From Polytrichum commune (Eukaryota; Streptophyta; Polytrichopsida; Polytrichales; Polytrichaceae): a DNA stretch of 64,000 nucleotides. The notes below the pieces were generated by a model. That model ran no database searches. It worked only from the letters and a program-made list of their open reading frames with translations, and was not told where the DNA came from. This document shows, piece by piece, positions 1-12,950 of this stretch (position 1 is the first letter of the stretch; each line of letters opens with the position of its first letter). Position numbers and translations under genes: made by a program. The stretch lies in NCBI GenBank assembly GCA_950295325.1, contig OX485804.1, positions 48,484,001 through 48,548,000 on the forward strand, read 5' to 3'.

Positions 1-243
1 CCCTACCTTCTCTTGTCATCAACTTGTGATGAAATATTGTCATGGATGATTGACATTTGGATGAAAAATCACTTGGTAAGTGATAATAATTGCAACACTG
101 TAAATCTACAACCCCCAGAGAATTCACAAGGAATGACAAATAATGTTGGGTTAACATTTAGCGTTGGTGACACTACACCGCGGTTTACAATTAGTATTGA
201 GCAAGACAATTAGAATTGGTGACACTAAATATTATAACTAGTG
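1..243 (+). repeat. MITE A copy 1, 3' part (cut by window edge)
   Basis: This is the right-hand part of a short TIR element also present at 2233-2603, about 59710-60051 and about 60671-61016. It shares the internal block running from the 'cttgtcatcaacttgtgatg' stretch to 'gagcaagacaattagaattg', and ends in TAGTG followed by TA. It carries no coding capacity. The 5' half lies outside the window. Confidence 0.75.
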
Positions 244-2232
244 TAGCATGTAGAGCCTCACGCATGGACTATAGACTTCACCCTTCATTCCTAGTGCATC
301 TAACGTACACCACATGGTGGAGGAAGCAAATATACCATGGACCAATTATGGCCCATCGTACATTAAGTATCATGGTCTTCCGGGAAGAAATGTCCGGTAA
401 CCCTAACTTACTTCTTTGCACCTAAGCATGTCAATTGCCAAAATGGACTATGGGCTTCATCCCTCCCTTTTTTACATACCAATAATAATCCCATAGAGGA
501 GGGACCAATCACGACCCTTCATACAAAATGTGTCATGGGACCTTCCGGAGAGTCCTTACTCCCCATGCTCCTCCGCACATGAATTGCCACCATGGATTAG
601 TGATGCCACATCATCCTCCCAATTTTCAATCGTCGTGGTACATAAGTGCACTAAGATTGCTAATCCAATTGCAAGGCTTTACAACCTCTTCCACATGGAT
701 TTACATCTTCCACTTGTCATTGTGTTGGCATCATGTAGAGTATAAACTCCATGTAACACTTTTGTGGTATATATTTAAACCCGTCAATTGAAAAGGTGAA
801 AATGTAGTGAGTTCTTTTATATCATAAACACTCTTTTATTGGTTTTTTATCTACTTTGAGAAATTGTCATCATAGACTCAAAGTTAATGCATTGGGACTC
901 AATTGAAATGAATTGACCTTCTACAAATACCGTAGTTCTCTAGCAACTTGGGCACCTTTTGTCTAATAATCAATTAAAGTGCGAAAGTAAGTTAGGCAAT
1001 CCATAAAAAACAAGAATCTAAAATTGGGCAAATTCAAGAAGTAATTTAGAATAAGTTAGACATTCATCCAAGTCATTTCTATGGTTCATGGATGGTTTTC
1101 TAATTTCATCTATGGCGAGTATGATTAACCTAAACACTTCCCTTAACAAACATTCCTTACCCTTAAGTTTGTCTTTTACTTGTATGTAAGGGTTTTGCTT
1201 GGCAACATATTTTGCTTTGATTTGATGCTACTTTGTTGGATTCCAGTAAATGTCACTTGCATTATTGTGATTCTAGGCACTCTTTGAATGTTATTTCTTT
1301 TTTTGAGGGACACTCGGCAAAATTAATTTCCCATAAATCTAGGCACCTTTAAATGCATTATTTTATGCCCAAGCTGCTAGAGAGCTACAATAGAAGGTTT
1401 GTTTGAATTGGAAGCCCTTCACACACAGTGGACAAGTTTAGCTAAACATTATGAATTTGAATGTGTGTGTACATCGACATGAAAATGTCCCATACAAACA
1501 CACTTCTCATATACCTCTCATCTATCCAACATAAGAATTTGATCCCCTATAGGTTCGTGGCTTATCCATCTCAACAACCTCCATCAAGATAAGCATGGAG
1601 TCTTTGAAGCTATTTATGGTGCCATAATAACTAATAATGGTAACATCCGGATTTGCAAGCTATGCCACGGTTTCATGTTGGATGAACGAGAGGTATACTT
1701 GCATGTGATGATTCCCTCTCACCATTTGTTAACACCGTTCTATGGCGATTGTGAAGAAGTAGTATAATTTAGTCACATTATGTTTGCATCAAGGCTAGAT
1801 AGACGGTATCAACCCCGTATCAAACACAATATGAAGTACTAATTCAATGATTCCCCAATACTTACAAGGTGTTTGTTATATACACTTCAACAAATCAAGG
1901 ATGTCTAATTGTTATTGTATTTGTATGCACAAGAGTATAAATAATGTGTGAAAACAACCGACTTGATCCATAAGGGTTTATGGGTCCTAAAGTGGGGGTG
2001 CCCTATAAATTTCGAAGTCGCTCAAGAGGTAGCAAAGAAGGCAATTTTTGGGTTCATTACTTGGTTCCATTTTCCAATTGTGGCTATTGAAGCTCTCCAA
2101 CTCCAACAAATGGTTCGAGCAAATCTATTACCAATATTTTTATGTGGATGTGAAGTCCTCGGTAGAAAAGTCTCAAAGGAAATCATTCTAGATTTACCGT
2201 ATAAGGGAACCAATTTTTCTTTTAACATGGTA
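244..2232. other. AT-rich intergenic DNA, no gene recognised
   Basis: Open frames here are short and resemble no family I know. The longest, at 1948-2238 on the plus strand, begins at a non-ATG codon and runs into the neighbouring MITE. I see only low-complexity AT-rich sequence and no transcription signals. Confidence 0.5.
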
Positions 2233-2603
2233 CACTAAATATGACATTAAGTGGCATGTGGTGTTTAGTGTCATTATGGTAACTTTTTGGATGACACTCC
2301 TTATGACTAAGTGAACAAATATTGTCATGGATGATGGATGAGTTCATCCATTGGCCAAAATCCTCCTTATCTTGTCAGCAACTTGTGATGAAATGTTGTC
2401 ATGGATTATTGAAATTTGGATGAAAATTCACGTGGTAAGGGACAATAATTGCAACACAGTAGATCTATAATCCCCTGTAAAGTTTACAAGGAATGACAAA
2501 TAATGTTGGGTTAACATTTAGTGTTGGTGACACGATACCGCCGTTTATAATTAGTATTGAGCAAGACAATAAGAATTGGTAACACTAAGCATCATATGTA
2601 GTG
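2233..2603 (+). mobile_element. MITE A copy 2, complete
   Basis: This is a 371-bp non-autonomous element. It begins CACTAAATATGACATTAAG and ends in the degenerate inverse of the same sequence (...CTAAGCATCATATGTAGTG). It is flanked on both sides by TA (2231-2232 and 2604-2605). TIRs of about 22 bp with a TA duplication point to mobilisation by a Tc1/mariner-like transposase, although the TIR begins with CACTA. It has no coding sequence. Confidence 0.75.
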
Positions 2604-2605
2604 TA

Positions 2606-5453
2606 CTTCTTCATTTTAGTAGGGGAAACAATCCAACCATGTATCAAGTGGTTTAGTTCATTATCAAATTTTGCAAGAAAGTGTTTGTAAATTGGTTACT
2701 TGGATATCAAAACACAGTCATACTAATTCCAACCATATAGATGTGCTCTACAAATCACACTTCGTAAGTTTTGCTTTTCTTGTCAACTATGTACTATGTA
2801 TCCTAAATAATGTTATTGTGTGTGCATGTTTGACGTGTGGTTTACCTCATGAACTTCTAAAGTTGGGTATTTGACCCCATATCAAAGATATAGTATAAGG
2901 TTTGATTCCAAGAAGAACTCCGGTCTACGGAAGAGATCGTAGTGAATAAAGTGTTTGTTTATAAGACATCCGTGGCCGCATCCTAAATACAACGGCATTA
3001 GATGAAGAACTACTTCATCATTTGCAGGGAGTAGACACTACCTTAATAACCGATATTCATTAACAATAACCAATCTCCTATATCCATGTCTATTGAATGT
3101 TGTATGAAACTATAATATTTTCTAGAAGGCAGGGTATTTTTGTGATAATGAGTGAACACCATGCCACTAGCTCCTTGTTGGCTGGGAGTGAGTGTGAAAT
3201 CTATATCATTTGGTATGAATTTAATCCACGTGGAGCTCGTTTGAGTGGAGGTGGTTGTAAAATGACATGGTGTTGGTATGTAAATACATGTGGGAAACAT
3301 AGTTGCAACCAACGGCCTATCCCTGACTCATTGTTAAATGAGCTAAGACACTAGTTTATGCCACTACCAAATGACCGTAATTTTAATAAGCATTGAAGCC
3401 ACTTGAAGGTAGATTTTATTGGCTTCGAATGAAAGTTGTGTAATGTGAATAATAAAGTTGAGAATACCATAATTGTAAGAACCTCTTTACATTTTCTTAA
3501 ACGTGTGTAAAAAAAAAAGGGAGTAGATTGCATGGTCGTCAAGGGAGATTGCATTTATGAAGAATGCTAAGAGCATGAAGTGAGGTTGATATCTCGGAGA
3601 GAGAGCTAGGCATTTCTTGAATAGATCTAGGCTTATTTTCAAGCATAAACTTTTCAAAATACATCCTCTTATTTAGAGTATGTAGCTTAACCTTTGAAAG
3701 GATGTTCCAATGTTTCCTTTCACTTAATATATGATTAGGTAACTATCCTTGTCTGTATATGCATAGTATCGGATCTAGGGTGGATATTTGTTAGGTAAAA
3801 CTTACATAACCATATGGTAATTAATCCTTCGGGTTGAATTTACCTTCTGTGCGATTATTTAAGGCATGATAAAAACAAAGTTTGGAGAGAGTAAGAGAGA
3901 GTCTACCTTGATTATAGACGCAAGCTCATGTGTGAACTAAAAACATGTTTGTTGATCATGTTTATGAGACAAGTGCTACTGCCTCTTGTCGGAGATGATC
4001 CCTATTAGTAACCAAAGACCGTGGGGGGGTGGAGAAGAGAGAGAGAGAGAAATGGCAAACGCTTCACCCTTGATCAAAGCCGCATACTTAAAGGGAAACT
4101 CAAGGCTAGTTTATGAAGCATGAGCAAGAGGAAAGGCCACTACTTCTTTACCAATGAGGTCTCTTGATTCTTCTCCAACTTGTATTTAGTGAAACTAAAA
4201 TACAACGCATGGAAAATCGAATACATGGTTGGAAATGTTTTTGGTCTTTCAACTTAAATTCGAGAAGTATTGGAATCAGATGGTTTCATAACCATGTACC
4301 TACATAAAATTTCCCCCGTTATGTGCATTAAACAATATAGTGTAAATACTAACCACTACCTATAATCAACATTATCAATTTACATTTAGAACCGCAATAT
4401 GTACTATCATCCAACTTAAACAAAATCTAAAAAACAAAAAATACAACATTCATTTTACTTATTACTTAGGTATGGCATTCCACATAACACTTAGCCATGC
4501 ACAATTGTTCATTGCACATGTTTTGTGGGTAATAGTACTATATAGTATTATACACTAAATGTATGTTGGTGGGATGATAAAACAACATATGCCACCACTT
4601 GTGGGCCTTGGTATGCACAAACTCTTAGCCCGTGAGTCACGGATAGATCACTTAGGGCATTTTAAAAACGACTTGTGGCATAATATAGAGAGGATTAAAA
4701 TCATTTGAAATAAAAATTATAAATGAATTCCAGATAATGAAGGGGCCATTAAATGTAGACAATCGCATTATAAGTAAGTTAGATGGACATAAAACGTGGG
4801 CCATTATTTTTTTGTAAAATTAATATAGGGGCTGAAGATAAGGATCCTAGAAGGTATGTTTAGTATGGTATGTAAATGGGTTTAGGACTCACGGGGATGG
4901 ATGATAATTGGGATTTCCATCTGTCCAAAATTACTTAAAAGGAATATAGAGTACAAAAAATTGCAGTGACTTGGACAATATAAGTAATGGAAGGGTGCAA
5001 ACAAATGGGCCATTTTTGAAATTTAAGTAATTATAGGGAGGCTTTAATTCAACCCTTGAAGGTAAATAGCCCCAAAACAAAAAAACCCAGCCGCACGTGG
5101 TGCACAAAAATGCCTTAGAGTGATCTACCCGTGCCGTGAGTTGTAAATATTCCCACCTCACATGTGGCCTTGGTAGAATTCCATAATTAAACCTCTTTTT
5201 AAAGCAATTTTTGATGTTTGTTTCATATGGAATCTCTCAACAAACACATCACATGAAGGGCCATGTTGATAGATTGCTACAATGTTTGGTATTAACCATG
5301 TTATAGGTGTGACATGGTTACTAGTGTGTATTCTCCACCACAAGTCCCTCTTGGAGCATTCCTCGCAAACCTTACGATCGTCAATAAATGAGGCACTAGG
5401 TCATCTTTACATGTTAGTCAAGCAAGTCCTTGTTGCTCTTAGGGCCGGTCCAT
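2606..5453. other. AT-rich intergenic DNA, no gene recognised
   Basis: No reading frame here has a recognisable domain. The longest frame (3097-3354, plus) encodes an unfamiliar His/Cys-containing peptide without clear splice context. A GA-rich stretch lies near 4035-4051. I see no TIR pairs or RNA genes. Confidence 0.45.
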
Positions 5454-5812
5454 GAGGTCCCAAGTCCCAAGTCGTGTTAGCAAGTCCCAACATGGAGGCA
5501 ACGTCCCAAGTTTTGAGCCTCCAAAATCCATTGAAATAAGGATAACTATCATTAAAGTCAAGTCTTGATTATTTTATGCATAAATATTCTCAAGATTTGT
5601 GTTGAGAGTTGGGTCTAGCTTTTTGCTCAACCCAACTCTCAACACAAGTCCCAAGTTTCACCTTCAAAAAGCATTGTTATGTAGGCATCCATGTCATACT
5701 TGGGACTTAGGACTCAAGACCCGTGTGAAGTGGTAAGTCCCAACTTTCATGCTCTCAAAGGTTGAGATTGCATAAATTGACATGATTTGACTTGGGACTT
5801 AGGAATTGGGAC
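5454..5812. repeat. Foldback repeat built from GTCCCAAG units
   Basis: The left side repeats GTCCCAAGTCCCAAGTC and the right side carries its inverse (GACTTGGGACTTAGG). At the centre, 5598-5634 holds a stem of TTGTGTTGAGAGTTGGGT against its exact complement with a short loop. The whole stretch can fold on itself, as in foldback MITEs. The exact ends and target duplication are not clear. Confidence 0.55.
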
Positions 5813-6635
5813 CCTCGCAAACAAACCCTTGTCCCATTGGGAGAGATGAAAAAGTTGTCACACAATACGACATGACCTTCATACCAGTGTTGGTGCGGGT
5901 AATTGATTTTGTTACTAACCTCCAGTTCCGGGTTTTGAAGACATATTACAAGCAAAGAACTTCTGGTTGTGGAGTTTTGATAAAATTTTCACAATAAAAG
6001 AACCTCTCGTCCCGGTTATTTGAAAATTTTAAAACATCTGACAATTTTCATGAAAGAACCGATGGTCTTCTAAAAGGTTATTTGACTGGGGTTTTGATTT
6101 TTTGAGAATCATAGTTATGAATCAAGTCCGGTTATTTGAAAACTTGAGAACCATGGTTACATACTTAAAGAACCACCATGATTTCCAACATGGATTTGGT
6201 GCCAATACTAATACCCGCCTAACATTGCTTTACACCCAACATCTACCATAGAACCCATGACAACTTTAGAACTTGCGAGCATTTTTGTGTGTGTCAATTA
6301 TCATACCGTATATGTCACAATACATTATAGTTTTTGATAGTAATTTTTATTTGGTAGTGGCTATGTGCCAAGTCTATCATATTGCTAAGAGATTTGCATA
6401 CATATACTATCTTACTATGTAATACATGCCGATACACTTGATCACCATCTCATTGACGGTCCAATTTTGTTCAAGTTTCAATATTGCAATATGCTCATAG
6501 AAAACTCACTTAGAACCTGCTAGTTTGCCCTTAGTTAGGAGAAAAAAATTCTACAACAAATAGATTGCCTTTCATACGAATGCATCTAATTGTAGTTTCG
6601 AACATCTCCTTGATATTTGCTTTCACGATTTCACG
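5813..6635. other. Intergenic DNA, no gene recognised
   Basis: Short repeats of a motif like 'ggttatttgaaaa' and 'aagaaccat' recur between 6000 and 6180. I see no coding region, RNA gene or defined transposon end. Confidence 0.4.
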
Positions 6636-6840
6636 AGGTTGAAGTATTTCCAAATGGAGTGGTTGGGGGTTTGATTCCCACTGTGAAATCTTCTCTCTAT
6701 TTGATAGAAAAACTAAGTAGGTAGGCAGGAAGCCAAGGGCGAGATAGGCAGTAAAACCCACCGGCATCAAGAGGATGCTTGAGCAGGGTAGGGCCAATGG
6801 GCTCGATTTCGCATCGGATTGTCCGACGTTGGTTATTTAT
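6636..6840 (+). mobile_element. SINE-like retroelement copy 1
   Basis: This stretch is strongly similar to 20983-21205: both share the 'gtgaaatctcctctct' block, 'ggcagtaaaaccca', 'cttgagcagggta' and 'gattgtccgacgttg'. Both carry a GTTTGATTCCC or GTTCGATTCCC block that matches a pol III B box. The tRNA-like head, lack of coding and simple-repeat tail (TTATTTATTTAT here, ATC repeats in the other copy) fit a plant SINE. The A box is not convincing. Confidence 0.55.
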
Positions 6841-7995
6841 TTATCAAACAAAACAATCGTGCACTAAATTCTTGAATGGTTTTGTCCATCTTTTGTGCTT
6901 CTACTTTTGTTCGGATAAGTAGCGTACAAAATAATTATGAAAATAGTCGATATCTTTGTGGGCTTGAACCAAATGTTTTAAATGGGTTTGATTGTACAGT
7001 AACCAATTACAACCCCTAAAATTTCACATGTCAATTTTATAATTGGAATGCGTTCATGCCAAAAAACAAACAAACAATATTCTCATGAAATATATCTTCC
7101 TCCATAATGATACTTTCTTACATTTTGTGTGTAAATCATGACACACTACATCTTTCTCACATGTTACTTGTTCATGCTAGATGTTAGATGTGATAATTGA
7201 TCGGATCCATATTATCATCCTTTGCTTATCAATCACGAAAACAACTATTAAATTCACCATCATATATATATATATATATTCCATTTAAATTGTTTTCTCA
7301 AGACTTATCTTATACGAGCAAGATATGTAGTCATGCATGGCCAACTAACAAACTAGGTGTGTGGGCTTGGAGATAGGTGTCATCCCAAGGCGGGCTAGCT
7401 AGCTATGCCAAGAGATAGAAATCCTCATACATTTGTGTTGGATGGACCCTCGTACGCCCCCAAAACAATCACTTATTCCCAAATTAATTATTCACCCCTA
7501 GGTTTTAGTAGGGGATAACACCTTTTTGCTTACAACCATATAGTTCTTAGTGGGTCTCATATGAATTTGAACCTTGGATCTTCCTTTCTATATGACAATA
7601 ACTACTCCCACCACTTGCAACATGGACATGAGATGACCGCAATCTCACCCCCATATCCCTTCCTTAAACACCATCACTATATAAATCCATGAAAAGGGGA
7701 GACCCCCAACAATATATTGTCTTGTCGAGTCATGTTGTTTGTTGTAGAGCTTCCTTTGAAAGGCGGTACTAGCCCACATACAATGAGGTTCCTAATCATA
7801 CTTGCTTCCTCATGAAGTCGACATCTATATTTACCCATTGATACATGTGATGAGATGAAGCGTCCAAGTGGGATCCAAATTGGTGTCAACCAATGTTGGG
7901 TTGACACATGTCAATATTTATATTTGTTGGGATACATGACCCTCTATGGTAAAGCCCGGGGATGCACTCCATTGTCAAGTTGAACACCATATGCG

Positions 7996-8037
<42 letters not shown>

Positions 8038-8367
8038 AAGCATCACCAAAATGGGTCAACATTTTATCAACTTTGTTTTATGAGTAGATATATACGGTAT
8101 CTATTACATAATAAAAAATGGTAACCAAATTTGACGATTTGTTTATTATTATTATAAAACATATTGTTTCTAACTAGAATGATGCATAATTGAACTAAAA
8201 TAATTACTGAAAAATGAAGATGACTAAAAATTTCAAAAATTATATTCAAAAGATACTATCAATGGTTATGTATATGTAGAAAAAAAATCATAATTCTTAA
8301 AATTATCTATCGCATATAATATAGGGTACCAAAGTTTTATTGCACGTGGTTATGGACACATAAGGGG
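6841..8367. other. Intergenic DNA with an AT microsatellite
   Basis: No coding sequence was recognised. A pure AT dinucleotide run occupies about 7999-8033 and a shorter one lies near 7262-7280. The rest is AT-rich and non-repetitive within the window. Confidence 0.5.
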
Positions 8368-8460
8368 GTGTGATTGGCCAGAGTGGTAAAGATGGCATGC
8401 GTTTGCCACATCATGTTCCACATGTTGAACTTGGACCTAATTTGAACTCCTACACCCAAT
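8368..8460 (+). repeat. Possible tRNA-derived relic
   Basis: The block TTGGCCAGAGTGGTAAAGA resembles the D-arm and A box of plant tRNA-Ser/Leu, and GGTGTGA near the start can pair with CTACACC at the end. The anticodon and T arms do not fold properly, so this is at best a decayed tRNA or SINE head. Confidence 0.25.
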
Positions 8461-8693
8461 TTTATTGTATTTGGGTCCCTTATTGAAACTCAATTCCTTA
8501 GCTTTATTGACCTTCTCATGGTTAAATGAGCAAATGATCAATAGGGGAGTGTTTTCTTAATTGCTTGATTTTGGAATTTGTTTAGTGTTGGACCCTAATG
8601 CAAAGCCCACCCTAACCTATGTGCCACGTTGGCATCACTTTTATGAAACATAGGAAAGAGGTCGAGGAACACAGCCCGCGAGCACGACGGATG

Positions 8694-8702
8694 AAACCCT
8701 AA
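8694..8702 (+). promoter_or_regulatory. Telo-box upstream of RPL28
   Basis: The motif AAACCCTAA lies just before the GC-rich leader of the ribosomal protein gene. Telo-boxes are a known hallmark of plant ribosomal protein and translation-factor promoters. A second copy in inverse orientation (TTAGGGTTT, 8954-8962) lies in the first intron. Confidence 0.6.
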
Positions 8703-9487
8703 CTAATTAAGTTCATCCATCCATCCACAGAGGGACGGGGGAGCAGGGGTTTTGGAGCCCAGCCGCACCAGAGTTCGCTCTCTTTGCGACTCCCCGGCCG
8801 AGCACTCGTCTCGCCTCGCTGCCACGTTCGTCGCCGCCCTCGGCCCTCCAGCTTCCAGGTACGCATCTCGCTCTTCGCATTTTGCTCGCATTCCCTTGCC
8901 TTCCCTCTTTCCATCTCTTCTTTCGCTGCCTCTCGCCGTGCCGCATTGAGGAGTTAGGGTTTTGCACCAACTAGGGTCTGCAGCACCACGTTTTGCACCT
9001 ATATATCAAGATTAAAGCCATATTCCCGAGTGTTTGTTTGTATCTCGTTCTGTTTTTGTTGCCGCATGTGTTTTTTGTTGTTGGTTTCGGTTCTTAGATT
9101 CCTGATTTGCATGTTGGGAATGAAATTTCGTTACTCTAGTCAATTTTAGTCTCTCGTCGGCTCACGGCATGGTTTCGAGTTATTTTGCTTTCCTTTTTCT
9201 AGCCCGTCATGTAGACGGTAGCAAGCTTGTTATAAGGGCATGCGAATGCACCGTTGTCTGATCTGAATGAATTATTGACTGTTGTGTGACCGTCGAAATG
9301 AGTGTTAGGGTTGGAAGTGGAAAAACAATTAAGTTACTTGTGTCTTTAGTCCTGCTTCTTGGACTTGATGGTTTCCCCTCTTCTAGACTTTACTGCTTGA
9401 TACGGAGGTTATGGCTTCTAGTGTTGCGCACGTTGTTCTTGTCGTGAAAGCTCGGTTAGGTTTGACGCTTTGCTTTTCATCAACAGG
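8703..9487 (+). other. RPL28 5' leader exon and leader intron
   Basis: A locally GC-rich leader ends with the donor CTTCCAG/GTACGC at 8858/8859. The intron runs 8859-9486 to acceptor CATCAACAG, after which a single G precedes the ATG. A leader intron before the start codon is common in plant ribosomal protein genes and often supports high expression. The transcription start is not defined by sequence alone. Confidence 0.6.
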
Positions 9488-10381
9488 ATGGCGATAGCAT
9501 CAGACGACTTGATCTGGTTGCTGGTCAAGAACAACAACAAGTTCTTGGTGAAGAGGAATGGCAACAACACATCCTCCATCACCTTCAGCTCTGAGCCTAA
9601 CAACCTGTACAACTTGAACACCTTCAAGTACTCAGGTAGGTTCTGTTTTCGCAACAGCCTGGCGGTTTAGATTTAACTGCTCCACTTACTTGCCAAAGTA
9701 TCTTGGCCTAATTATTAAGAGGGCATGGGGAATCTTCTGAGACATCGTCTCCTTGTGCAGGATTGGCCAACAAGAAAACTGTTGCTATTTCGCCTAGCGA
9801 GGGTCTCTCAGTGGTTTTGGAGACAACGAAGACCAAGAAGGGCAACCACCCCGGAAGCCTCGTCCACAGGTCTCACCTGAAGAAAGATTTCCGCAAGATG
9901 GCCAAGACTGTGGTCAACCAGGTAGGATCGAGGAATTCATCTAACTCTTTTTGGTTCAATTTCTCGGCGAAGTACACATTGCTCAGAAATGAATCAAAGC
10001 GGTTTGCCCGCCCGATTTATTTTGTTACCAAAACTTTTGTGTGTAATCGTGGACAACAACTAAAGCTCTTTCGGATGCTCCTTCATTGCTATTGGAATCA
10101 TTGAGCCTCTGAAGTTACAGTCTAACTTCGTGACAATGTGTTAATGAATTTCCATCAATATGGCAAACTGTTATTTTCCGATATCCATTGTGGATTTCGA
10201 GATGCAGAATCATAATTTTTGTTTGCTGTTGTACATGCAACAGGTGGCAACCAATGGATACAGGGCAGATCTTAAGGCAGCAGCATTGGCCCGTCTTGCT
10301 GCAGTGCACAAGAGCCTGCGAGTAGTTAAAGCAGGTCAGAAGAAGAAGGTCTCTAAGGCCAGGAAGCCCGCTAGGAAGTGA
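9488..10381 (+). CDS. RPL28: 60S ribosomal protein L28 (eL28)
   Basis: The gene encodes a structural protein of the cytosolic large ribosomal subunit. Coding exons are 9488-9635, 9761-9921 and 10244-10381, with canonical GT-AG borders (CTCAG/GTAGG, TGCAG/GATTGG, ACCAG/GTAGG, AACAG/GTGGC). They join in frame to give 148 residues, the normal family length. Diagnostic blocks are LIWLLVKNNNKFLVKRNG at the N-terminus, LANKKTVAI across the first coding junction, ETTKTKKGN, HLKKDFRKMAKTVVNQV, and YRADLKAAALARLAAVHKSL before a Lys-rich tail ending KARKPARK. The ATG at 9488 gives the family's N-terminus. The product looks fully functional. Confidence 0.95.
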
Positions 10382-11784
10382 AAACTTCGTGAATGAAGTG
10401 TTATTTCATTGTACCTGTTTTATTCAGATGATTGACATTGTCCTCTCACAGCTATTTCATGCATCGAAGGTTTTCTGATATTCTATATTTGAAATATGTA
10501 ATCCTCCATTTTTACAGGTTGATGATAACAACGGGAAAATGTATAATGCTTATTTATTTTGGGGTCATGGGTTTTTCCTGCAAGCATGAAATCAAATACA
10601 GAGGATGTTGTGCAAGAAACACACCCAATGCTACTGAACGCTATCTATGATCTAGGATCATTTAATCTCTATTCATAGAAGAAGTGTTCTACACGTCCTT
10701 ACCTAAAAGCTCGACAATGTTAGCTTTTCAAATAGAAAGCTACAGGTGCAGTCACTAAACATTGGTTCCAAATATATCGTCTCTGCCTTGTGGTGCCGAA
10801 CCCTAAAACATTTCAGACACTGGCGGTCTCTGAAATGGGCCAAAGTTTGGCAGGCAATCAGCACCAACTACGTATGTGATGTCATCGGGAAGGGTTAGCA
10901 ACCCAGGTACCGATCCCCTTGCTGCCCAAATTCAATCTCTTTGGTTTTGTGGGCTTTTCTTTTTGGCCTTGTGGGCTTGAACCGATCCTCCCGCGAATAC
11001 AATGCCTAGAATAGGCATTATCAAGTCATTCTAAACCTACCTTTAAGCGATCAGAGATAGAGTGGAGTCCATAACCTACCCTATTTGGAGGCAGTGGAGG
11101 TTGGTATGCGGTGAGGCCACTGATGATGCGTAAATCTATCCCTTTGTGGGCCTGGGCACTTTCTTTTCCACATGGAATGGTTCAATGTAATAGAGTGTTG
11201 GTGACTGGGAGGTGTTTACAGGTGTTGATGTTGCTTTTAGTACTCTACTTCAATATGAGCCAAAGTTTGCCCTTGGTTGGAGCACCAACGAGAACTAATC
11301 ATGTGAGCACGGTAGATAATATTAAGGCAGAGCACTAATTCTATCAGTCTCTTGTTAATTTGAGTAATCAGCTTTGAAAATCAGTACCAGAGCAGGGTTT
11401 GGGCAAAATTGGTTGAATCCAAGTGTTTCCAAGACCAACATGATGCATTTTGATATCTTTCAGTTTTCCTTGATCAGTTCAAGTTATATGCAAAATATTT
11501 ACTCTAAAATGATGGGTAATTTGCTTAGAGTTTTGATCTTGAGTTGGTTATTTCTAAAACTCATCTGGCCCATCTGTGACTAGCGCTCAGGTTCTCCCGT
11601 TTGTAGATATCAATCATATTGATTAGTTGTTATGTGAATTTAATGCGTACTTGCTGGGGGTCATACAACATGTTGTGTAGACCTAATCTCTTGACTCAGT
11701 CCCTTGTGTAGGCTCATCTTGAAGGACATGAATGATCTTTGAGCTAAATCTGGAGGTTGTCTCTTGGCCGCACCCTGAGTTACT
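10382..11784. other. RPL28 3' region and intergenic DNA
   Basis: The first 150-200 bases are probably the RPL28 3' UTR. The remainder contains no recognisable gene; frames at 11111-11338 and 11374-11583 have no domain signature. Confidence 0.5.
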
Positions 11785-12165
11785 TAGGGCCGCTTCACAC
11801 TATGGCCGTGCAAGTCGAGAGGCTATGGGAGTGGATGGCCAACTTTGTTGAGAGTCCAAAGCAACGGGTTGCAAATAGCCAATAAAATATAGGAATTGGA
11901 GCCTTCAGCCGGGCGTAGTGTGGAGCCTCCAAAGTCCAAACTTTTGGCCATCAACTTCCATAGCCTCTTCGACTTCCATGGCGTTAGTGTGAAGCCTTCA
12001 AAGGCCAAGCCCAAAGTCCAAAGAAAGAAGGAGCATCCCACTCTATTCCCTATGCAAAACAACCCCTCCAATCTAACGGCCATGATCTTGTAAGTTTTTG
12101 AATTTTTGGTGTAAAACAATTGATGGCCTCTTGACCATAGTTTGGGTTTCCATTCTTGTCTGACC
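11785..12165 (+). repeat. Dispersed repeat C, copy 1
   Basis: This block is closely similar to 50756-51150: both begin with a 'gcttcacactatgg' block followed by 'gtcgagaggct', share 'caacccctccaatctaacgg' and end around 'catagtttgggtttccatt'. Internal copies of a 'tagtgtgaagc' motif suggest a short element with internal repeats. No coding capacity or clear target duplication is seen. Confidence 0.6.
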
Positions 12166-12335
12166 TAAACTAAGATATAGTTTCTAAACTAAGAGATATA
12201 TAAAATTTAAAAATAATGTAATCTTTTATAGAAATTTTACAAGATTAAAACAACTAGAACTAATTATTTTATTTTAATTATTAAATTCAAATTTTTTCAA
12301 TTTATAATAAAATTTCACTTACCATAAACTTCATA

Positions 12336-12685
12336 ATGAGTATATACGCTATAATTGAAACCGGAGGAGAACAACTCCGAGTAGAACCAGGAAGATTTTA
12401 TAATATTCGTAATTTTGCTTTATTAAAACCAAATGTTTTAGGTTCTAATACTAAAATATTAATTTATCGAGTTTCAATGATTCATCAGAAATCTGTCATT
12501 AGTGTTGGGCATCCTTGGCTAAAAGGTGCGATAGTAAAAGGAAGAATTTTACATTCCCATCTTGAAAATAAAATTACTATTTATAAAATGAATTCTAAAA
12601 AAAAACACGACGTAAATTAGGACATCCACAAAATTCAGCTCGATTTGTAGTAGATTCAATCTGTTTAAATGGAAAAGAATTATGA
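12336..12685 (+). pseudogene. rpl21: Plastid rpl21 pseudogene (50S protein L21)
   Basis: Reading from ATG gives [20 protein letters not shown] and then a full bL21 core ([24 protein letters not shown]). A run of nine A's at 12597-12605 shifts the frame, giving an early stop near 12620. One more A would restore the Arg-rich motif and an end at 12685, about 116 codons, the usual length in bryophytes. The gene is intact apart from this homopolymer slip, which suggests a fairly recent transfer. It would not be translated usefully in the nucleus. Confidence 0.9.
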
Positions 12686-12769
12686 AAGTAGAAAATGAAA
12701 GAAAATTTGAGAAAGAATAAATGAAATATTCATTTATTAAAAAAATTTAAATAAAAGGAATTTTTACTT

Positions 12770-12950
12770 GTGGCAGTTCCAAAAAAACGTACGTCTAAAT
12801 CAAAAAAAATAAAATCGTCAGACTATATGGAAAGAAACAGCTATTAAAGCTAGAATAAAATCTTTTTCCTTAGCTAAATTTATTTTAACTGGTCGTTCAA
12901 AGAGTTTCTATTACATAATGAATGAAGAAAATTCTGCACAATCTCAATAA
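12770..12950 (+). pseudogene. rpl32: Plastid rpl32 pseudogene (50S protein L32)
   Basis: A GTG start opens VAVPKKRTSKSKK, the conserved N-terminus of plastid bL32. An extra base near 12808-12814 shifts the frame. The other frame then gives RQTIWKETAIKARIKSFSLA and KFILTGRSKSFYY, ending at TAA 12948-12950. The total is 181 nt, that is 60 codons plus one surplus base. The position just after rpl21 matches the plastid order. Confidence 0.88.

Noticed and set aside
3097-3354. Possible Cys/His-rich small protein gene
   Set aside because: There is no clear splice context, homologue or neighbouring support; left unannotated as a gene.
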